Below, one piece after another: positions 60,378 through 64,000 of a stretch of 64,000 nt of DNA. How positions within the stretch are numbered: position 1 is the stretch's first letter; every line of letters begins with the position of its first letter. Source of the DNA: Pararge aegeria (lineage: Eukaryota; Arthropoda; Insecta; Lepidoptera; Nymphalidae); contig NC_053197.1 of assembly GCF_905163445.1 (NCBI RefSeq), positions 6,572,001-6,636,000 on the forward strand, read 5' to 3'. The translations under genes and the position numbers were made by a program. The notes beneath the pieces were generated by a model. The model had not been told where the DNA came from and did not search any database. It saw only the letters and a program-made list of their open reading frames with translations.

Positions 60378-60385
60378 GTACTAAT
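60378..60385. repeat. hAT target-site duplication, right copy
   Basis: GTACTAAT abuts the right terminal inverted repeat and matches the left copy at all eight bases. Confidence 0.95.
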
Positions 60386-60782
60386 AAATGTCGCTAAAGT
60401 CATCATTGTATATCTTTGTGGTAAGTATTACAAAGTTTAGTTAAGAACACGTCAAACCACAAAAGATCATATTCAAAACTTAAATTGATTAAATTTTTTT
60501 TTAAATCACCTCAAAAGCAGGTTTTTTTCTAAACATATATATTTTAATGTATTTTTGGAATCCACTTTATTTTCGGAATCTTCCAGTTGAAGCTAAACTC
60601 GACACATTAATCTCATTTATGCTCATCGCTATTTGTGTTTACCCTGGCTTAGTTGGAATAATATTAAAACGAAAAGGAAATAATGCTAAAAAAAACCTGT
60701 CACGACTAATTTTAATACATTTCGAAATTCTTAATAATCATATGTTTAACATATGGTGTCAATCAATCTAAATACCTACCCC

Positions 60783-60912
60783 TCAGGTTGATAGACACAG
60801 GGCGAGACTTTCTAAGACGTGTTTCTTGCATGCTCTACCCTGCCCTCTCTTTATAGGCGATGTTGTTGCACTTACCATCAGGTTGGCCATCTGGTTCGTC
60901 CGTTAATTGACA
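60783..60912 (+). repeat. Dispersed repeat family D fragment
   Basis: CTCTCTTTATAGGCGATGTT and TACCATCAGGTTGGCCATCT match the distal part of family D. Confidence 0.55.
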
Positions 60913-60957
60913 CTCTCTGAGAATTGTATTGAGATTGCCGACAAATTACAAAAAAAA

Positions 60958-61165
60958 ATTCAAAATTCAAAATTCATTTATTTCAAGTAGGCCTAATATA
61001 AGCACTTTTGAAACGACAAGTCTGCCTGTGTGTTCACTACACACAGGCAGACTTGTACCGCCGGTTCGGACGGCAGATTCTACCGAGAAGAAGCCGGCAA
61101 GAACCTCAGCAGTGGCTCTTTTCCAATATCAACAGTTTACATTTTACATTTTCAAATTCATTTTT
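60958..61165 (-). repeat. Retroelement 3' UTR containing a perfect hairpin
   Basis: On the minus strand AACTGTTGATATTGGAAAAG, TCTTCTCGGTAGAATCTGCC and AGGCCTACTTGAAATAAATG lead to a TTTTGAATTTTGAATTT tail. This is a familiar lepidopteran LINE 3' end. The inverted repeat at 61016-61056 has replaced the usual spacer inside it. Confidence 0.7.
61016..61056. repeat. Perfect 18-bp inverted repeat with 5-base loop
   Basis: The arms at 61016-61033 and 61039-61056 enclose TCACT. It lies inside a LINE 3' UTR whose normal sequence, as I remember it, lacks the second arm. Confidence 0.9.
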
Positions 61166-61987
61166 CTATTTTGTGAGAGATGAAAGTGGAGCCGGATGCT
61201 TCCAAGCAACCTTGTCATTACGAAATTCATCAATTGTATAATAATCTCGCTGTAATAAATGTGTGTAACATTCTTTAAACTTATGCATTGGTAGGTTTAA
61301 AATTACCTTAGGAATCATATTATCTTAGGAACTTGAAATAGCTGGAAATAGTACCATAGATGATGGAAATCCTTACAAATCTACGTCCATTGGTTAGGTC
61401 GATCAAGATAATGGATAATAAATAGTTAGTTCGATGTAAAATTGGTTAATATAGACTTAGGAAGTAAACTGAATACTCTACTTTGAAATAATGAAAGCGG
61501 TTTATTTAGTTTAAGAAAGATCTTTTAACTCGTAGCAAAGTTGGCAAAATACAGACGACTCGTTAGCTTTGTTTAAGAAATGCAAGTTCTGCTACTAGTT
61601 ACATAATAAACTTCAGTGGTAACACTGTAGTGCTAAGAGAATACTCCGTGTAAAGCTCACTGAAATATAAACAAGATTAAACTTGGATGTGAGAGTACAA
61701 ATTAAAATTGTGGAAAATTAACTTTGTTATAAAAATACACAAACAGGACGACTACGTGCCTAGAACATTACGACCTAGTGTATTCGAGATGGTGCAAACT
61801 TTTAAAGAATATTGTTTCATTACTACTTTAAAAGGAACTGGATAATGTGCAAGATTCACTTGTACTTTCACGAGCCGAAACGAATAAGAAGTAGGTCGAC
61901 CAAATGATTATAAATTACTTGACCTTCCTGGAACTGTTATCTTGCAAGCGGGAAGTTCCAGGAGCAATATGGAAATTTGTAAATTCA

Positions 61988-62150
61988 CTAGTCTGGTTGT
62001 ACGAGGCTTCGGCCGTGTCTAGTTTCAACTCAACCGACAAAAAAGTGCCGTCAAGTCGCGTTCCGGTACGATGCCGCATGAAAACTAATAACTAGGGCAC
62101 ATAAAACATAATGCGACCATCTTAGACGATATTAACTACATCAACTTACA
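61988..62150 (+). mobile_element. SINE family B fragment without head
   Basis: GGCTTCGGCCGTGTCTAG, ACCGACAAAAAAGTGCCGTC, TTCCGGTACGATGCCGCATG and GCGACCATCTTAGACG are in family B order. The open frame across it at 61904-62095 is therefore not a gene. Confidence 0.68.
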
Positions 62151-63189
62151 TTGAATGGAATAAAACGATAGTAAATAGAAATGGAGTGCGTAAAAACTTC
62201 AACCATTCGTATGAAATATAAAGGTTTTTTTAATAAAACAGTTGTTATTTCTCTTAATGCTGAATCTCTAGTGATTAACGCTAGACTATTTGACCACACG
62301 TCATACCTCGCCATTTCAAAAACCGAAGCTACCAACTGTAAATATAAATTGCAAGCTCGGTAACACAATGTCTCCATTTTTGCCAGTGCTACCACATTTA
62401 ACGAAATCTCAAAAGATACTAAAGTCGATAATACTTCTAACATTGTAAATGCTGTATATCAAGCCGGGTATTATTTGCTATGCTTCTATTTCTCATGTAC
62501 CTACATTGAATATAAACTTAAATGTATCCTATGATTGGTAGTGTTATGAAAATGCAGAACCACTTACGTAATATATTTCTTTTCATAACATTTTTCATTC
62601 GCGTGTCACTGAATACGATAATAGAAACTTTCAATCTTACAAGACGTCATTGTCATTCCAGATGCAATATCGATAGATGCAATCGCGCCGTTCTTATCGA
62701 CCTTCGGGTGTCGATATAAAATAGAATTGCATTGTTACGGAGGCCTTGTATCATAGATGTTATCTCACTGTATGCGGGTTTCGAGTTCTTTAGATGAAAT
62801 TTAGATAAGGTAGCGTCCTCACGTCTCCTGCTGTAAGTAATTGGACGGGGCGTGCGGGGCGGTTTTATCGCTAGTCAATCGCAATAAAACTCTGCAAATC
62901 GCTATCGGGATGAGTTTTAAGGGAGACTGGGATATGACGGTCGGGAATCTATTTTCGATCGAGTAGAAGTTTTCCTTCCCCTGTTTCATTTAGTTGTAAG
63001 AGAATTGTTATTTACTTTATTGATTATAAATAATATACACAGACATTGAGAAAAACTGACAGAGTTTTAATCTAAATGCCTTACTCTTTTAACTAATTGC
63101 GAGTGAATAAAAATGTGATAGATTTTTTAAAGTTATACAATACTACCTAGTAAAATATAGATGAAATTATTATATTAAGATATATATAT

Positions 63190-63256
63190 GAAAGCTACGC
63201 TAACTTTGGGGCTAGATGGCGATGTGTGTATTGTCGTAGTATATTTATTATTATTC
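63190..63256 (+). mobile_element. SINE family A, copy 10 (3' fragment)
   Basis: Only the last part of the body and the start of the tail remain, from GAAAGCTACGCTAACTTTGG to GTAGTATATTTATT. The 5' break is typical of incomplete reverse transcription or later deletion. Confidence 0.85.
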
Positions 63257-64000
63257 TTATTTATCGAGGTTTCTATCGAATTAATTATTTTTATTTATTG
63301 GTAGGGGACTAGTCGATTAATAAATCACGGAATGTGGAAGGGCCTTGTTTTTTGCCTACTTTTCTACAATCGAAAAACCTATATAAAGTAGAGACAATGT
63401 TTTTATCTTCTATCTTCTTTCTTGTGTGTTGCGTTAAATTTTACAAACTTTTGTGTGTTCTTAATCTAATTTAACTTAACATTTGTTTCAGGTATGTTCC
63501 CGAAAGAGCCAGCAGAGTCAATTATATTTAATTTCAGCAGGTACAGCATATTAAACGTTACTTTTCATATAATCATAAATACAAAATCATCAGAATCATC
63601 GTCCTCAGCCTATTTATGTCCGACAAAGTCCGAAGTAGAAATTACTAAATAAACTGACATCCTTACACGCTTATGTAAATAAAACCGCCATTAATATGTC
63701 GCTACTAGCTATCACAGGATATTGCTAGCTGTTAATAAATTAACTTTCGTTCGAATTAATTACGACTGCAAACAATATTTCCATTTCCTAATTATAACCC
63801 TTAATTTTTAATCTTAATTGGAAATTAAAAATGAGAGGCTGTAAAGTCGAAATTAAGTTTATTAGGTCGAGTATTAATTTATTCAAATACGATTATTTAA
63901 AGGTTAAGAAAATTATTTTAGAAACATATACTACCAATTACCAATTACCAATGTAAAAAAAAAAAGACTTTTTTGTTTCCTGTTTTTCACGAACGTTATA

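Larger units (their letters stand above)
61241..64000. other. No gene seen at the right edge
   Basis: Contains a SINE B fragment, a SINE A 3' fragment and otherwise AT-rich DNA. Opposed frames at 62141-62443 overlap and have no domain. Nothing indicates an exon running off the window end. Confidence 0.5.

Noticed and set aside
63470..63545. Possible small exon after TTGTTTCAG at about 63485
   Set aside because: An acceptor-like motif alone in AT-rich DNA is weak. The short frame after it matches nothing and no partner exon is visible.

Overview
The window looks like AT-rich, non-coding insect DNA, almost certainly from a moth or butterfly. I base this on its repeats: several tRNA-derived SINE families, 3' ends of non-LTR retrotransposons of kinds common in Lepidoptera, and other dispersed repeats of that order. 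The species and family cannot be read from the sequence. I found no convincing host protein-coding exon, tRNA, rRNA or CRISPR array. The small open frames are mostly chance or translations of repeats, so the window is intergenic or lies in a very large intron.

The one clear gene is the transposase of a complete hAT DNA transposon at 56081-60377. The element has identical 15-bp terminal inverted repeats (TAGTGTTGCCCAAAT) and a perfect 8-bp target-site duplication (GTACTAAT at 56073-56080 and 60378-60385). Both ends carry dense arrays of the hexamer CAAGAC/GTCTTG. The transposase has two exons: exon 1 at 57427-57726 carries a BED-type zinc finger, a 363-bp GT-AG intron follows, and exon 2 at 58090-59805 carries the DDE core and hAT C-terminal domain. 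The predicted protein is an uninterrupted 671 residues, with a TATA box upstream and an AATAAA signal downstream. Everything expected of an autonomous, recently inserted element is present.

The rest is a mosaic of older repeats. SINE family A (tRNA-like head with good A and B boxes) occurs about ten times, at 3.2, 7.6, 15.3, 17.4, 28.4, 28.6, 32.7, 44.1, 53.9 and 63.2 kb. SINE family C occurs about ten times as partial or full copies. SINE family B occurs as eight or more fragments. Broken non-LTR retrotransposon pieces lie at 3.9-4.7 kb (with a three-layer nested insertion), 12.8 kb, 24 kb, 30.7 kb and 39.4 kb, and 3'-UTR pieces at 2.1, 5.3, 6.6, 33.4, 36 and 61 kb. A TIR-bearing MITE candidate lies at 27.2-27.75 kb.

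A second pattern is a set of near-perfect short inverted repeats (arms 14-31 bp, loops 3-19 nt) at 16.6, 25.7, 36.6, 41.0, 45.7, 49.7 and 61.0 kb. They look like snap-back or template-switch products rather than known features. All identifications come from reading the sequence and remembered family motifs; no database search or alignment was run.
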